Source: Lineus longissimus (Eukaryota; Nemertea; Pilidiophora; Heteronemertea; Lineidae). Taken from it: 64,000 bases of DNA. The DNA lies in assembly GCF_910592395.1 (NCBI RefSeq), contig NC_088318.1:558001-622000 (forward strand), given 5' to 3'. Positions 36,282 to 51,200 of the stretch are shown here, piece after piece. Position 1 is the stretch's first letter, and each line of letters begins with the position of its first letter. The notes below the pieces were generated by a model. That model searched no databases. It was not told the origin of the DNA and saw nothing but the letters and a program-made list of their open reading frames with translations. The translations under genes were made by a program, and so were the position numbers.

Positions 36282-39200
36282 TTAGAAGACTTTTTCAACA
36301 ACCTCACCGGTGACATCCTCAGGTCTTCTGAGTAATTCAAAGTAAGCAGCCCAGGTTGTAAATTCGGATAAGATTAAATCATAAGACTCTTAGTTAAGAT
36401 CTTAACGTTCATTTTTAAGTAGTATTGCTAGGGAACATGAGAAGTACACGAGAAGTGGTGCGTTGCCGCAATTTTTGAGTTTCATTGGAAAGTGATTGCA
36501 CGTATTGGTTTTTTCTTCATGAAGTTCATTGTAAAAGAAAGTCGGCCACTTTGCTTCAGTAATTCATTTCCTTTTAGACACTCATTCGTTATATCCCTTT
36601 CTGTCATTATAGGCCTGCTAATGTAAAAAACTTTTCATTTGGATATATTAATGATTATGTTGTTATCATTTTAATTGATAAAGTTTTGTGATTAGTGTGG
36701 TTGGCGTGGTTGTGGAGAATGATATATAGTGCACTCAAACTTGAAAGAAACGCATTTATCAAACTGATAGGGCGGCAACCCTCACTACTCGGTTAGGCTG
36801 CTCCGTGAAACCTTTCATTTGATGAGGACACGCAAGGCCATTTCCTGTCGATATGTGCGAATGACAATAGCTTCTTGATGGCCTCTCGATTAAGAGAGAT
36901 TGACATGCAATGGATACCACTCATATATCGCTGTCTATATTCTTTGGGGATCTGCAGAGACTAAAATCAATTGTTTGAACTAAACTGGCAGGGTAAAACT
37001 GTGTTCTAAACTGGTGAGGACAACATGCTAGGAGGCGTCAACTTACTTCGTAGTGCTTTGGTCGACCCGCCTCGCTTGCAGGGAATATGGAATTGGATAA
37101 GCTGTAAGGATAAGCTGTGTAGCGTGTGGGCCATCTCCCTGCACTAACCACGTCCTAACGACGTCATGACCACATCAGTTAAAAACTTTGCTGAAGGGCT
37201 GTTAGTTTCAAGCTGGTGACTTCGGAAATGTTGGTAAAGACAGATGGTTCCATATCTTGCGTCAATTATTGATGAAAGATGTTGTTACAGTCTAAGAGCT
37301 TGTTTCGCCACGCCGAGCTTAGTAATTACACGCACATTTAGCACGGTACAAGACCTTTAAAAGTAGCTTTTTAAGTGCATGTCCTTGGAAAAAAACGTCT
37401 CCCTTTTCAGTTATTTCATATAATATGATATTGATATTTTCTTTAGTTTGAAGTATCGGTTATTCCATTTAATGTTTTAAAGCACTTATTGAAATCTAAA
37501 GCAAAACTTCTAAAATAGCGCATCGTCTACAATTTCCAGCGTTCTTGTGTCTATATTACCTATGACATAGACAATCTCTGTCTCCAAGTAGAAAATCCAT
37601 GCGTATTAGTTGCAAGTTGGATACGTTTACAGATAAAAGCTTGGCGCAAATAAACAATATTATATCGGGGTGTTAGATTGTCGATAAGTGGAGAGATATC
37701 CGATGCTATGACGGAAGATCAACGCACAGCCAGATATAATCAACTTCAACTCTTATTAAATAAAGTTTCTGTGACGTGAAAATCGATCATTACCTCTGTC
37801 AAATCACCTATGGTTAAAGTGTGAATCTGTCTATCATGACTAAACAGTGATTGTAACGCTTTATTCTCAAGATGACACATTCACACTACAGCGGAATATA
37901 ACCCTGGCCCATGCAAAACCATGAAACAGAATGATGCGATGTCGGGATAGATGAAGAAGAACCGATACTAAATGCAGATGAAAATCTGTGTGTGTATTTC
38001 CTGAACCCAACTAAAAGGTGCTGAGTGTTGCCCTGTCCTCATCAAATCCATTACCAACCTCTGACCTCACAAAGTAAGCCAAATACCATTTTTGTCTCCC
38101 ACTGATTCGTAGTTGTGTCCAGTTTCTATCGCTGTCTCCGGTTGGATGACATCAGCGGTGATGAAATCATCCATTGAGTAGTCAGGGTTGCCGCCACTGT
38201 GTCCAGTTTCTATCACTGTCTCTGGTTGGATGACATCAGCAGTGATGAAATCACCCATTGAGTAGTCAGGGTTGCCGCCATTGTGTCCAGTTTCTATCGC
38301 TGTCTCTGGTTGGATGACATCAGCAGTGATGAAATCATCCATTGAGTAGTCAGGGTTGCCGCCATTGTGTCCAGTTTCTATCGCTGTCTCTGGTTGGATG
38401 ACATCAGCTGTGATGAAATCACCCATTGTGTAGTCAGGGTTGTCGCCATTGTGTCCAGTTTCTATCGCTGTCTCTGGTTGGATGACATCAGCAGTGATGA
38501 AATCATCCATTGTGTAGTCAGGGTTGCCGCCATTATATCCAGTTTCTATCGCTGTCTCTGGTTGGATGACATCAGCGGTGATAAAATCACCCATTGTGTA
38601 GTCAGGGTTGCCGCCATTGTGTCCAGTTTCTATCGCTGTCTCTGGTTGGATGAGATCAGCAGTGATGAAATCATCCATTGAGTAGTCAGGGTTGCTGCCA
38701 TTATATCCAGTGTCAATCACTGTGTCTGATTGGCTCTCTTCAACATTGTTGCAATCAGATTCGTCCAATGAGCCGATCGTACATTTCTGCTTGAAAGATT
38801 GGTTCATTTCTGGAATTGAATGCAGTTCCTTAAAGCGTAAATTATAAAGCAATTTGATGTTAACCTAATTAAAGTTAAAGACGAAATCCTTTTAGAATCA
38901 ACTTTTGAAGACAACAAATAATCCTCATTCGAAGTGATTAAGATAGGAAGTTGAAAGCTCGTAAAATGCATTAGAACAATTTGTAACCTAATATTATTAA
39001 TTCAATCGAAAACGGAGAGCAAAAAACCAAATCGATTAACTTAGAGTTTTGAAAGTGAACTTCCATGCTGCAACTGTTCAGGAACTTATTCATGAAAAAC
39101 TCATTGCCAAAACCTCCCTTCACCACTTTCCAATCATCAGGAGAGAGTCCTTTTACCATTTTCATTTCCAAAGACTTGGCTCATATTGTCGGGAATGCCG

Positions 39201-42200
39201 CCATTATTCCCAGTTTGCAACGCGGCTTCTGATTGGTGAACCTTGGAAACAATATCATTGGACGTGATCAACATGTCCAACCAATGAAGTGAGCTTCCTC
39301 GGTCGCCCAGTTTTGATTGTTCCGTCCTCAAGATTGGTTCCTCAGTTACTTCTGAAAATGAACTTTCTTAAAACAACATGTGGGGGAAAATGGGACATAG
39401 GTTCAATCAGATAATCGTTCAACAAGGATTTGATTACAGTGCTTGTCAAACCAGCATGTGGTCACACATAGACCAGTGGGCGACATATCGTGCTGTTTCT
39501 TTCTTGTTCAGAGCATCTCTGTCAAATTAATGACCTCTGCCATTGACACTTAAATATTGTACTGGCGCATTTATCTCTTTAATGGACCTAGTGATCGATG
39601 TATGAATGCCGTAACTGAAGATATAAGCCAACCCGTGGAGATATAACTTACTAGTTACGTTCTAGAGAAATACTACAACACTCGGACTGCTGGTACCAAT
39701 GACGAATCTATTGTTAAATTGGATTGTGATTAATTAGAATCCGTCTTCTACCTCAGATATTTGTAACTCGCGAAAACCATGCGGGCAGAATGCCACAGTG
39801 GCCAAGTAAGCTTCTTACCACTTGGTGAAAAGTATTACTCTGATGTGATTGCGTTTTGTCCCCTCAAACACCTTGAAACCAATCCGATATACCGCATTGC
39901 AACTTCGTTCCTCACTACAAGTTTATACAACTTTACCTCCAACGAAGACATTTTGAACACGACATTTTAGTAATTGCGCGGAATGCTGATAACGTCACTT
40001 GGTAAAAACTGCATGTTGTAACCAAATTCAACAGAATCAATTCTCAATATCGATTTACCTCAGCAGGCTGGTGATAGCAAAATGCGGATTTTTTTGTTAT
40101 TTAATCGTAAAATAGACATCGAAGTCTCACGAAACGGAGTCGGGTGAATTCCCATGGGCTTCGTGGAGCACGCCAAACAAGAAATTCAAAACTGGTTGCC
40201 ATTTGTGAGACTAAGCTCTGCATCTGTCAATCATGTGAGGCTAATGCGCTTGGATGTTGATAAAAAAGTGTAAAATTTTACGATTTTCATTTTGAAATTC
40301 ACTAAATTGGAAAGATAGTGGTTGTGTTTGCATCAGCGTGCTCTCTGCAGTAATTGCTTAACGTGACAATGTTCTCGCTTGAAAACACAACCACCTGTTC
40401 ACCACAATATTAAGTTTCATTTCCTTATTCCAAAGATTGAGGCAGCCAGGATTCATTTGATGACATGAAAGCTACTGCGGCAGTAAAACATCTCTTCAAA
40501 TTAAACTCAGACTCGTAAGATTTTTCAAAATCACAAAGCGTTAAGTTCTTCACGTTTCGTGAGGTTTAAGGTTTGAAAAGTTTTCCGATCTCGCATCGCA
40601 ATTGGGTAATTTTACTTTTACCAAACATCACCTCTTTGACCGATTTAAAATGAATAATTCGTTTACCACATCAACCAACCCAAGTATGCGAAACCTACAC
40701 CCATGCTGATACTTATTCAATCAATTTACGTTGGTGGTTTTCGAAAGTTGGGTTTCCTTCATCGTCTTGTTTTGAAAACTTAGCTGGGACTACTGGTTCT
40801 TCAAATAATTCTGAAATCAAATATCTATTTGCATCATATTGTCCATTTCATCGACGTAACATGAAAACACAAATCGTTTTAGTTATGACTACTTGCGGCA
40901 GTTTATTATAGAAACTGCGGCTATTAGCTTTGTCGTTCTCTGTCTTGCTAACTTTTGTGGTGTTAGTGTGAGCTCGTTGGCTTGAATCCCAAATGGTATG
41001 AATGAGCTGAGATATGGGAAAGTCGGTAAATTGATTTTGGTGAGAGGAATGAGGTCTTTGACATCATCGGTTCATTATCTGTTTATGGTCACCTGTCTTC
41101 TTCACTCTTGTTATTTGCCCGAACTTGTGTTACAATTACTGAGAATGTGAAACAATGAAGTCAACAGTCAGAAGTCATACTGAGGTGATGATGTTATCTG
41201 TAACTTTTCATGTCACAACTTGTCACAATGTTGATCAGAGCTCAGTAATTAGTCAGTCAAACTCAGCACGGCTGATTTCCTGACACTCTTGTCGTGACTC
41301 TCCCAACTGCTACAACTCAAATAACTAACCAACTGTGAGTCGTGGTGTGAGATACCGACACTCAAAGACGTCTAAATGAGTCAACATCTTAGTCGGTTCA
41401 TTTGAGAACATGCTTCCAGCATCGAATATGTATAGGTAGTAAACTAGGTTTGAATAATTGATAAAGATGGCTGGATAGTTGTTGTAGCTGTCTGGGCTAC
41501 GTACAGAATATTCGCATGTTTGGTGATGATCAGTAAGTCCCAATGCCTAAAGTAGGCTATCACAGTGGTGATAAGTAAGGGCAAGTACCGAGAGATGAGC
41601 CGAATTTATACTCCGACACTCGACCATCGGCTATTGACCATGAACGCCGACGCAAGCCTAGTTCTTTTAATCGGCGTCGATATTTTGATCGTATGCCTCT
41701 AGGTTATCCCTCGAAGTGGACTATAAGGACATCCATTGAAATGGGAGAGAACTTTTCCTTCTTCCTTCATTGGTCATTATTCATTGCTACAGAGACAGTG
41801 ACTGTGAAAAGCGTAATTAACAACACGCACAGACACGGAAGCGCAACTCAGCGATCTAGAAATGGATCGATTGAAAAGCGTCTTGTCTCAGACGATGAAA
41901 TTGTGTCTACCTTTTCATGGCACCAGTCAACTGGAGCTGTGAGAAAGAACCGCACTGGAACAACCAGTCATCGTCACATGCTACATTTCGTTCGCGTCTG
42001 TTTCTTTTCGTTGAGACATGGTTGTTACTCGCAAGGGGTTGGGAACTCGTGTAATGGCTTTGTAGCTTTTCATGAATAACTGTGGAGTATACGTGCTGGA
42101 CACGTTTTACACCAGGTGAAGGTTTTGTATCATCGAGGCAACATCGTGTAGCGTACAGTGGAACCCCGATCGGCGACCACCCTGCTAACGCGACCACCCC

Positions 42201-45200
42201 GCTATGACGACCAAGAACCAGATGGAATGGATACGATAGATTACATTTCATTGGTTAATTCTTAATATTTCTCAGCTCTCAGCTTTGCTAGTGTGCAATA
42301 TGGCCAACCCTGGCATGTGGCTAATGCAGCCCAGCAGCCGACTTGGTAAACTTAGATCAAGCTGACTATCAGTATCTTTGATCAAAGAGGAACCTTGGGG
42401 CGATCATCGTTTGATAAGATTGCAATTGACACTCAGTAAAAGCTGTCATCGATTTAGATCTGCACCATCTTTTTAAGGGCATCGCTGTGATTTGGGGGAT
42501 TTTCTCCCTACCGATAAGTCTGTATGACTGCGAATTGGTAACGGATTTTCGTGAGAGTCTATTCATAATGTATACAGAGCCGAACAAGGGCAAATTATCA
42601 ACATACAAGAACATCTTCCAATCACGTATCTATCTGTTTCGATGACTTAGATACAATTGCTGCTTCTTGATCTAATTGAAAAAATATGATTGAAAAAGAA
42701 TAATCCCGAAATGTAACGCAACGTAATGTGATTTCCCTCTTACCCAATACCATTACACCTTCGAATTCGTTTCTTTTCCATCTGCAGAATAAAGTTTATT
42801 TCCATGTCAAATGTGATTTCGCACTTAAGCAGCTCAGCCATGAAATAGGTTGCATCAGTGTTTTCCCAAGCTATATCGAGATATCAAGATGTTTTGTTTT
42901 CTGATCAGCGATGCAAGATGTTGCAAGCCCGAACCATACATACCAAAATGTCAGATTCATCATCGTAATTGGGCCATATTTTGCCATATTTTGGACCTCT
43001 TAAAATACGATATTTCTGCATCGATGTTCATATCCCATTAATAAGATATTTGAGCAAAAACACATCTATCTCCAGAAATAAACACTTATCGCCATGCCAT
43101 GAGGGTTTGAATTGCACAAACTCATGTTGCTTTGATGTTGGGCCCCCAGAGGGTCAGGAGTTTGGAATCCTTCAAGCAATTTGAATGTATATAAGTCGTT
43201 GGCACATCCGCTGGAGTTTTCTTTGAATCATCAGAGATTAATTGTAATGATTGTAGGATATGGCTTCTGGCCATGCCACGTACTGATGAAAGAGATGAGA
43301 TAGTGCGAAGCGCGGTGTTGCAGTGGAAGAGCGTCAGCCGGTGATCGGAATCTCGGGGAAAAAAAGAGTTCTGCTAGAGTCACTCGGTATTATCATCTGG
43401 TCAAATTTGTGCTATTTGGTAACGTGATAAAGGTTTCTGGATCAGGCTGGGGAATGGAAGTCAAACGCTTTGAGGCGTTACAGTTTTCTACTCCACTTCG
43501 ATACTGATGCGAGTGTGTCTTCAATAGCTTTCAAAAATGGTCGCTTGTGCATATCTGGGTCTCTTAAAATAGGCATTTTAGGATATAAATCCCGTGGTTT
43601 TGGTAAAAAGATTTGGTAAGATGACATTTTCGAACAATCCTCTTGCTGGTTTTTTAAACAACTTGGTCCATTGTATTACTTTTTCAACCCGAGGCATATG
43701 TACTCACAGTAATTCAATAGCTGGATTTTCGTCGTAGGCGACGTAATATTTTATCATCGAGTATCATCCGTCAGTGGCCTGTGGGCTCTAAAGAAGATGA
43801 GACGCTATTCTAGATACGCAAAAAATATATATACTTTTCCTGGTACCTATTCAATACTTGGAAGTGAACAGGCTGCAATTCAACATTCTGACGTATTATT
43901 TGTCCAGGTTTGTCTTAGCATCGAAACAAAACTCTCTCGCTCTTTGAATATCTTGCGTGGGATTTATACATCTTCTTTGGTTTTGTATTCCGCTGTTCCA
44001 GTTGTTAAAAATTCATGATGAAAAATGGCAACAAACTACTTTTAAATGAAGTTTAACCGACTTTTTTACAATTTGATTTCTGCAAGAATCTAATTGTCTC
44101 CTAATCATTAGCAGGCAGCACACAGCAGGTTACAGATCAATGCATTTCGTGTTGCGCCTTGAAAAGTTGACAAAAAAGTTTTGCAACCAGTTACTATAGA
44201 TCTGTGTTTATTCTACGATTAAACTGCAATTTGTATTTTTTTATGTTATCATTTCATTGATGCAGAAACTACCAATATTTGCTCTGGGTTTAATATCCTT
44301 TAACTGTTGCGTCTGGATGAAGAATAGGGACAAATATAAATCAAATCATAATCTCGCGTTGTCATCCCTGGATCCATTGTTTTAATACGTGTACTACACT
44401 TCAAGCTAGTTTTGCGTTGGGAAACATTGCCTAGTCGGTGGTTACCGCCAAACTCATGCAAGCTCTTATACGACGTTTGTCTAAAAAGGCTTTGAGAGAG
44501 GGAAGTTTTTCAGTGGAAAGACATTTGTTCGAAGTATTGTGCATTGGCATGCCGTGAGTGAAATAAGATAGCTTTTTGATGCAAAAGATTAAGAATAAGC
44601 AAACTGATATGACAATATGTTTCCAGTATGTGAGTTGAAAAGCCTTTCATTGGCAGCCGTTGTCAGGCTGTGTCTAATACGCCAACAGCAAAGAAGCTGA
44701 CGCGAATGGAATAGTGACGTCTCGCCAATTTACGATGTTCTTTTCCTTCGTCAGCCTTTTATCAATACAAGCCCTAGATTTAAAGCCGTGACGCGAGTAA
44801 TTTCTTCTCAAAGCTATTCCCCAAGGAAGCAATATTGCTTGTCGTCATCAAGCAATAAGAAAAATTAGTTTGAAGTTTAATTAGGGCTGCACGACAAAAC
44901 GATTAAAAGTCATATGCGTATAGGAGTAAGGTCGTTTTGTCTTTGAGCCCTTCCATTATCATTTCAAAAGAAAACGCATTATCTTAATGTGACCCAAGTT
45001 GGGAAATTCTCGGTTTGTCGACAATGTACTGATTGTATCACCTGACATGATATAACTACCTATAGAGAGAGAAATAAGGCTCTTGTCTCTTCATGAGCAG
45101 TTGATGTTAGATAAAAGTTATATAGTTGCGCTTAGTCTCGATTAGTCGGTATACAGATCATGCAAAAGATGTAGCTGGGAATCATTCGTTCCTAGCCATG

Positions 45201-48200
45201 CCGAAATCGTAACTGTTCACAAACCCACCCTGAACTTCCTTCAGGAGGTCTTCCACGTCGGCGTTATGCTCGTCACTATCATCGTTCTCCTTAAGACTAG
45301 GGCTATAGCCCATCGCCGCGGCAGTCTCTGGGGCGACCTGAACCTTTCGGTCACCGCCCCTACTGTCCCTCAGCAGCTCTGCTAGGTAATCCAGGTTACC
45401 ACTATTGCCAGAGTTGGAAGCCTGCTGTGGAATGATCTCATCTTCACCTAGAAGAATTAGGAGGACATGAACTTGAAGCCAGCATTGAGAGTAACCGCGA
45501 AACGCTAGGGACATATAAAGGAGAAAAACATCCCTGTGTTCGTCTACGTTTCTCAAAAATAATTCCATTAGAGGAACGAATTAAGACAGGCTTTATACTA
45601 GTATACTCAGATGCTGCTTGCAGTTGAAGAAAAACCAAGACTCCAGCTGCTGACTCCCATGGCTGATATATCATGTATACATTATATACCGATCCCAATA
45701 GCCTAGAGGCTAAGGCATCTGCTCCGTGAACGGAAGGTCGAAGGCTCGAGCACCGCAAGTCGAGCGAACAGGTAGGAACCATTGGGTTTGGGCGTAGTTT
45801 CATCGCCCCTGTGGACTTTTGTTGCCCCATGACTTCACTCATTGTCAGAAATGACGCAGTAGCGGTGACCTATAAATCTATTAATCGGCTAAGCAGCCAG
45901 AGACTACCATCTCTGCTGTGACATCAAGCACACCCACGTCTGCACGTCAGTCCACCCTTGGAGTAACCAGCCATCAGGCTACCTGTACCAGCCTCTGCTT
46001 ATACTAGTTACCATAATGAGGACCGAATCCCCTCACCCCTGGGACATGGGTAATCTGATTCGGAGCTAATCGGTTTAGTGGTAGTCGGCCACGCCCCAGG
46101 GGCATAGCGACACACCGTCTTCATCAGTGAGTTGACATGATATGTATATATAACGACCTGATGGTGGATCGGAGAAGGGGAAGTTGATTCAGCGGTAGTG
46201 CTGATGACACGATAATGAAAAGGTCATTGTTGTCTGTCGTAACAAGTTTACTGTTTTGTGGAGCCACCCATTAAATACTCGTACAGTGGCGATCTTTTAC
46301 CATTTAATGACTCTGGAGCCTTTTGAGATGAGTGGGTGTTGAGATACAGACAGTAAGATGATGTTTTATTAAACTTAAAACGGAATCTGCCAATACTGTC
46401 ATATTTGGCTCTGAAAGACGGTAGAAGCCGCTAAAAAATTGAATAACCGTATCTTGAGAAAGTTAAATTGAGTTCTTGAGTTCAGTTAAATTTTAACATG
46501 ACAAATTATAAGTAATGACAAATCTTATAACCAATGTCAAACCAGACAAAAATGAATTTAAAACGTTATTGAGTTGCTTCATATTCATATGGCTGTGTTT
46601 CTTGATGATATTGCAATCGCCAGAGCATCCTCTGAAAAAGGTGCAATGAATGGCCACACAGGATTTATACGAAACATAATTGCATTGAAAATTTCAAGTA
46701 GATCTTACAGTGCTATGTTATGTGTTAAGTTGACGAGTTCTTTCGCTTTTCTGTAGCTTTTGATGCTCACCCTTTGATCTGTTTTCCTGTTTGTTCGGAG
46801 AAGGTGGCCAGTATGCTGTCGCTGATGGTGTGAAGTTGAAGTCTATCCCTGTCTTGATTCAGCAGCACAGCCAACACTGATAGGCTATTTTGAACAACCT
46901 GGCCAAGTTATTGTTGGCATGCCGAGGACCGTAAAGGCTTAGAGTAACCGGACTAAGTCTGGTTACTCTAAGGTAAAGATGAAAGACCTGGCTAAGCAGG
47001 TTAATGGTAAACTCATACGCCCTAGCGATTGCTGAACTGGTCAAGTTGAGTTACCATCTCCTGCTGACACAATAACTGTTACGTCTGACCAGGGTTGGAA
47101 ATGAGTGGAATTCATTATGAAGACAGCTACTCTTAGGACGAGTATATTAAAATAATATCGGCAAGAAGTACATGAATTTCTCTGATGAACACTGGGACGG
47201 ATGAGACTATTCTGGATTACTTAAGATTCGAGACGGTTTCATATAGCTGAATAAAGTATGGCATAATCAACATTTGTACACACTAGCCACCTTTCCTATT
47301 CAGCCGGGGATTGATGCCATGCTGTTGTGCAGAAGACAACAATACTCCAATGTACAACATACATGTACCGCCATTTCGGTTGCACATGTTCCAAATCTAC
47401 TTCTATGTTTGCGGTTGCAAGGGATGTGCATCCGTAGGCAAGTGCGTGATAGGTTCAGATCGCTGTGTTACTTAATAAACTAGATTTAGACTAAAACAGA
47501 CAAGGCCTGTTCCCCTGAGGCATACCGATGTCTGCAAATGAAGAAGCTATAAATCTGAAATAAAATGACTAAAGGTTCGATACCCGACTGCTGTATGCAA
47601 AGTCCAAAACAGCAGCGTTTCCAAACAACCACAGCGCCTCGCGAGCATCACGAAGATTGGTGTCAGTTTGCCACTGAAAGCTAGAAAACCTGGAAAGGGA
47701 ACATCGATGACGGTTTGTTTGTCGTTGTCTTCTACTGCTAGCGGTTGTAACAGTTCAATACTCAGGTGAATTAGGCAGCCTTTGATAGGGTTTATTTTGA
47801 TGGGAACTTTTGATTGTTAGGGACGTTTCTTTTAAAATTACCAATATACACATATCTAATTGTTAGGATGTGAGGGATCTACTCTCTAAGCTATAGTGTG
47901 CAGAAAAGGTCAAAGTATTTTTTGTAACACTGAAAACATACGGAATTGATAAACATAACACGTTTGAGAAACTTGACAGTTCAAGTAGAAGATATCGACC
48001 ACAGTTATTTTGCCAACAAGTTTCATTAGTTTGATTTTCTAAAGTTCAGACATAGATTAAAACTCGTTTTTAGTGTCGATTCCGTATTTTTCCGTTGTTT
48101 TGAATTGCATGGAGTCTTGCTCAACTCACGTTTCTGGTTCCTCTTCTTGAACATATCGAAGCCATCGTCGAGCTCAGCATCGTAGTACTGTCCTGTAATG

Positions 48201-51200
48201 GGAGTAAAACATTCAGTGCGAGACTGAAAATAAATTTCTAAAGCAATGATCGTTTTCAAAGGCTCTTCAATTCGAGAGCACCCGGCTTTCCCAGTTTTTA
48301 GTCTAGTTTCCGTTCCATGGGATTGCTGCTGGAAGACAAATGATATTTTAATGGCCACCGTTCTAGAATCATGAAGTTAATAATTCTTCTGGTACTAAAT
48401 CGGGCAGTTTATTCTTGTTAGTGAGACGCAATGAAGACATGTGATAATGACAGGATAATCAGTAGCATATAAAACCATTTAAAGGTTATACATCTCTGTG
48501 TTATCAATAATCGATTGGACGCTGGCATTTGACGGAAGGCATTAATAGAAAACCTCCTCTCAAAATATCATTAGGTAACGTTGATGTCGTTTCAACAAAA
48601 ACCTTCGTCTGTTGTTTATCAAAATGTCACTACTTACAAGCATCCACAGCAACTTAGACCTTATCAATGAAAGTATTGAATAAAGTGGATCTAACTTTAA
48701 GGAGGCACCTTAATTCTTATCAAACTCGGATGATAGGCCCCCGGTTGCCAGTGTTGTTAGCCACCGACTGAATTCAATTGAAACGTGTGTAATTCTTCAT
48801 CGTTTAACTTGATGGAGATCTGAATATCAGCGATACAGCCATCGTTCCGTTTGGGAATTATGATGTTGAACTTTATGGCGAATTTCATGCTAATAATAAT
48901 ACTTAGTAATAGTATGTACATGAATGAATAAAACAAGTAAATAAAGAGAAAAAAATGTTGTGGATAGACGGGGAGTCGAACCCGTGACCACCAGATCGAA
49001 AGTCCAGCATTCTAACCGTTGAACCACAGAGGTTTTTTATGTTAGGGGGATATTTTCCTTGCCTGTAATAGCCAAGCTATGGCGATATGAACCTTGTATG
49101 AAATAGAGCGACATTTTTATTTCACACAAGCTTCAGAAATCGTTGAGATTTTTTTGGTGGTTGCCACTTTGATGGAGGATCTGCCAGCAATAAATCATAA
49201 TTGTTTTTAAGCAAACGTTGCCTCTTTTTACAGATAGGTGTACCTCTTGTTTGTTATGTTTGCATCAACTACCCTCACTGTATAATATCTGTCGATATTG
49301 AGGATGGAGCGTAGCATCCTCTGTGATGTAGGTGAGTTAATATGAATCTAGCGACAAACAAAACAACTCTGATACATAATACACGACTCGCGCTGTTTGG
49401 GAATAAATGCTTTCTATTTCAAAGTCGTCTCATTTCAAAAGGATGGCCGTATATCGATGCTCTGGGAGGGGAAACGACATGTTTTTAATATATGGGCATC
49501 CGGGTGAAATATACACTTAGACAAGTTAGGATATTTGTACGAGGGGCTTGTGTACATCTATATCTCAGTTTATATATCTCGAGGACTGCAATAGCGGATT
49601 TTTTTTGTTCGATATTTTTTAAAAGGATTAGTGAGGCTATCATGGAATCTGATAACAGATAGTAAACATTAATGAATGGATACTTTTAACGTATATGGGC
49701 AACATAAATATTGGAGAGATTCCATTGACACTTATCCTGTTTGGGGTGGGACAAGCAGCAGTTTTTCTGGCATATCAGACCTTGAACAACCAAATAACAA
49801 GTATAATTGCTTAAAGCCGCCATTTTATCGCTGAGGACATGTTATAACCTTTTATTTATTTGAGAAAGTCAATTCAGAAATGAACGTTTAAAACTCGTAA
49901 ACTTTATATATGTTTAAAAGTGTCATCCTCAGCCGACTGACAAATCATTCTGACTATGATAATATATCCGTTTGGACTGAGATTTAATGGCATCCACGTC
50001 TTTCTGTGTAATTAAGGATTAGACAATAAGACAATATTTCGGTTCTTGAAAATTTCTTTCAAAAGTTAACGAATTTTGTTTTGCGGATTAGAAAATAACG
50101 TTCTACGGAGTTTCCAATTCTCTTGTTTTTATTTTCGCGAATAGGGTTTGGTCGCAAAGCCCGCGATAATTCAACATCCACGATGATATTGTGGTTGATA
50201 GTGCTTACCTCGCTTGTCAAGGCGCTCTAAGAAATCGCCACCTTCGCTGCCTAAAACGATAAAGCAAACAAACTAACGTCAGAGCTACGATCAAAATAAA
50301 GGAAATGCAATACATGTTGATGAAGTATTTAAAGTTATTGCGGGTTGGTTTAATCAAATCTAAAACAAGATAATTGAAGAGTAAATTGACAGAGGACGGG
50401 GTTCGAATGACAATTTGCTGCATGAGTACTGATGAGATGACTCATATTACCAGCACTATACGCAACATCCATTTCCTCTGAGGATTAGGGCATCTACTCC
50501 TAGAACGACATTCGAAGATTCTGAAGGTAGAAATCAGTTTTTAGCCATCCTGGTTAAGTCTTCCTTGAGTCGCCGAATTAGAACATCATAAAATATACGA
50601 AATTTACATCCCCGCCTCATGAAACAACTTTTTCTACCGAATTGGGACAAACACGGATGGGAGACGACATCCTACTGGTGGAATTGATGATTGTTGGGAA
50701 CTCGATAAAAACATACCCAGCTGGCCATTCTTAAAGTAAAGCGTGGCCATAAAAATCAATGACATGCATTTAATTCAGATATCCAGTTGTAGAAACTAAT
50801 GGGAGTTATCTTTTGGATGTAAAGGAATGAGAGTCTACGCTGTTTAATATTGATTATGTGAAGAAAGAAGTTTTGTTTGGTTGGGAAGACACCAGCTTGC
50901 AGTCGGCCAGCTTTGCGATGATCTATACATGCTAAGATCTGCGTTCCCTGCCCGTGTGTTATAAAAGTTACAGGAGTTATTCACGTCAGCTAGCAGGCAG
51001 GGTTTGGAAGCTGGTTTTTGACGATTCGCCTCTTCAAAAAAAAACATCAAAGAGTTAGTTAGGATGGCAGTGCATAAACGTTTAGGGGCAGTAAAGCATG
51101 CTGTTAGCAAAATCTATGGTACCAGTAAATGTGTTTCAATGGGCAAAGCATAGGAAGTGGTTAATGAGAGTTTCTCCAGGTCTCCTGAAAGCATAAAGCG

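Noticed and set aside
38367-38681. Plus-strand frame with SSFYRCLWLDDIS repeats
   Set aside because: Shadow of the coding 84-bp repeat on the opposite strand.
43290-43365. tRNA-like stretch (GTTGCAGTGGAAGAGCGTCAGC)
   Set aside because: No T arm and no closable cloverleaf; at most a decayed SINE.
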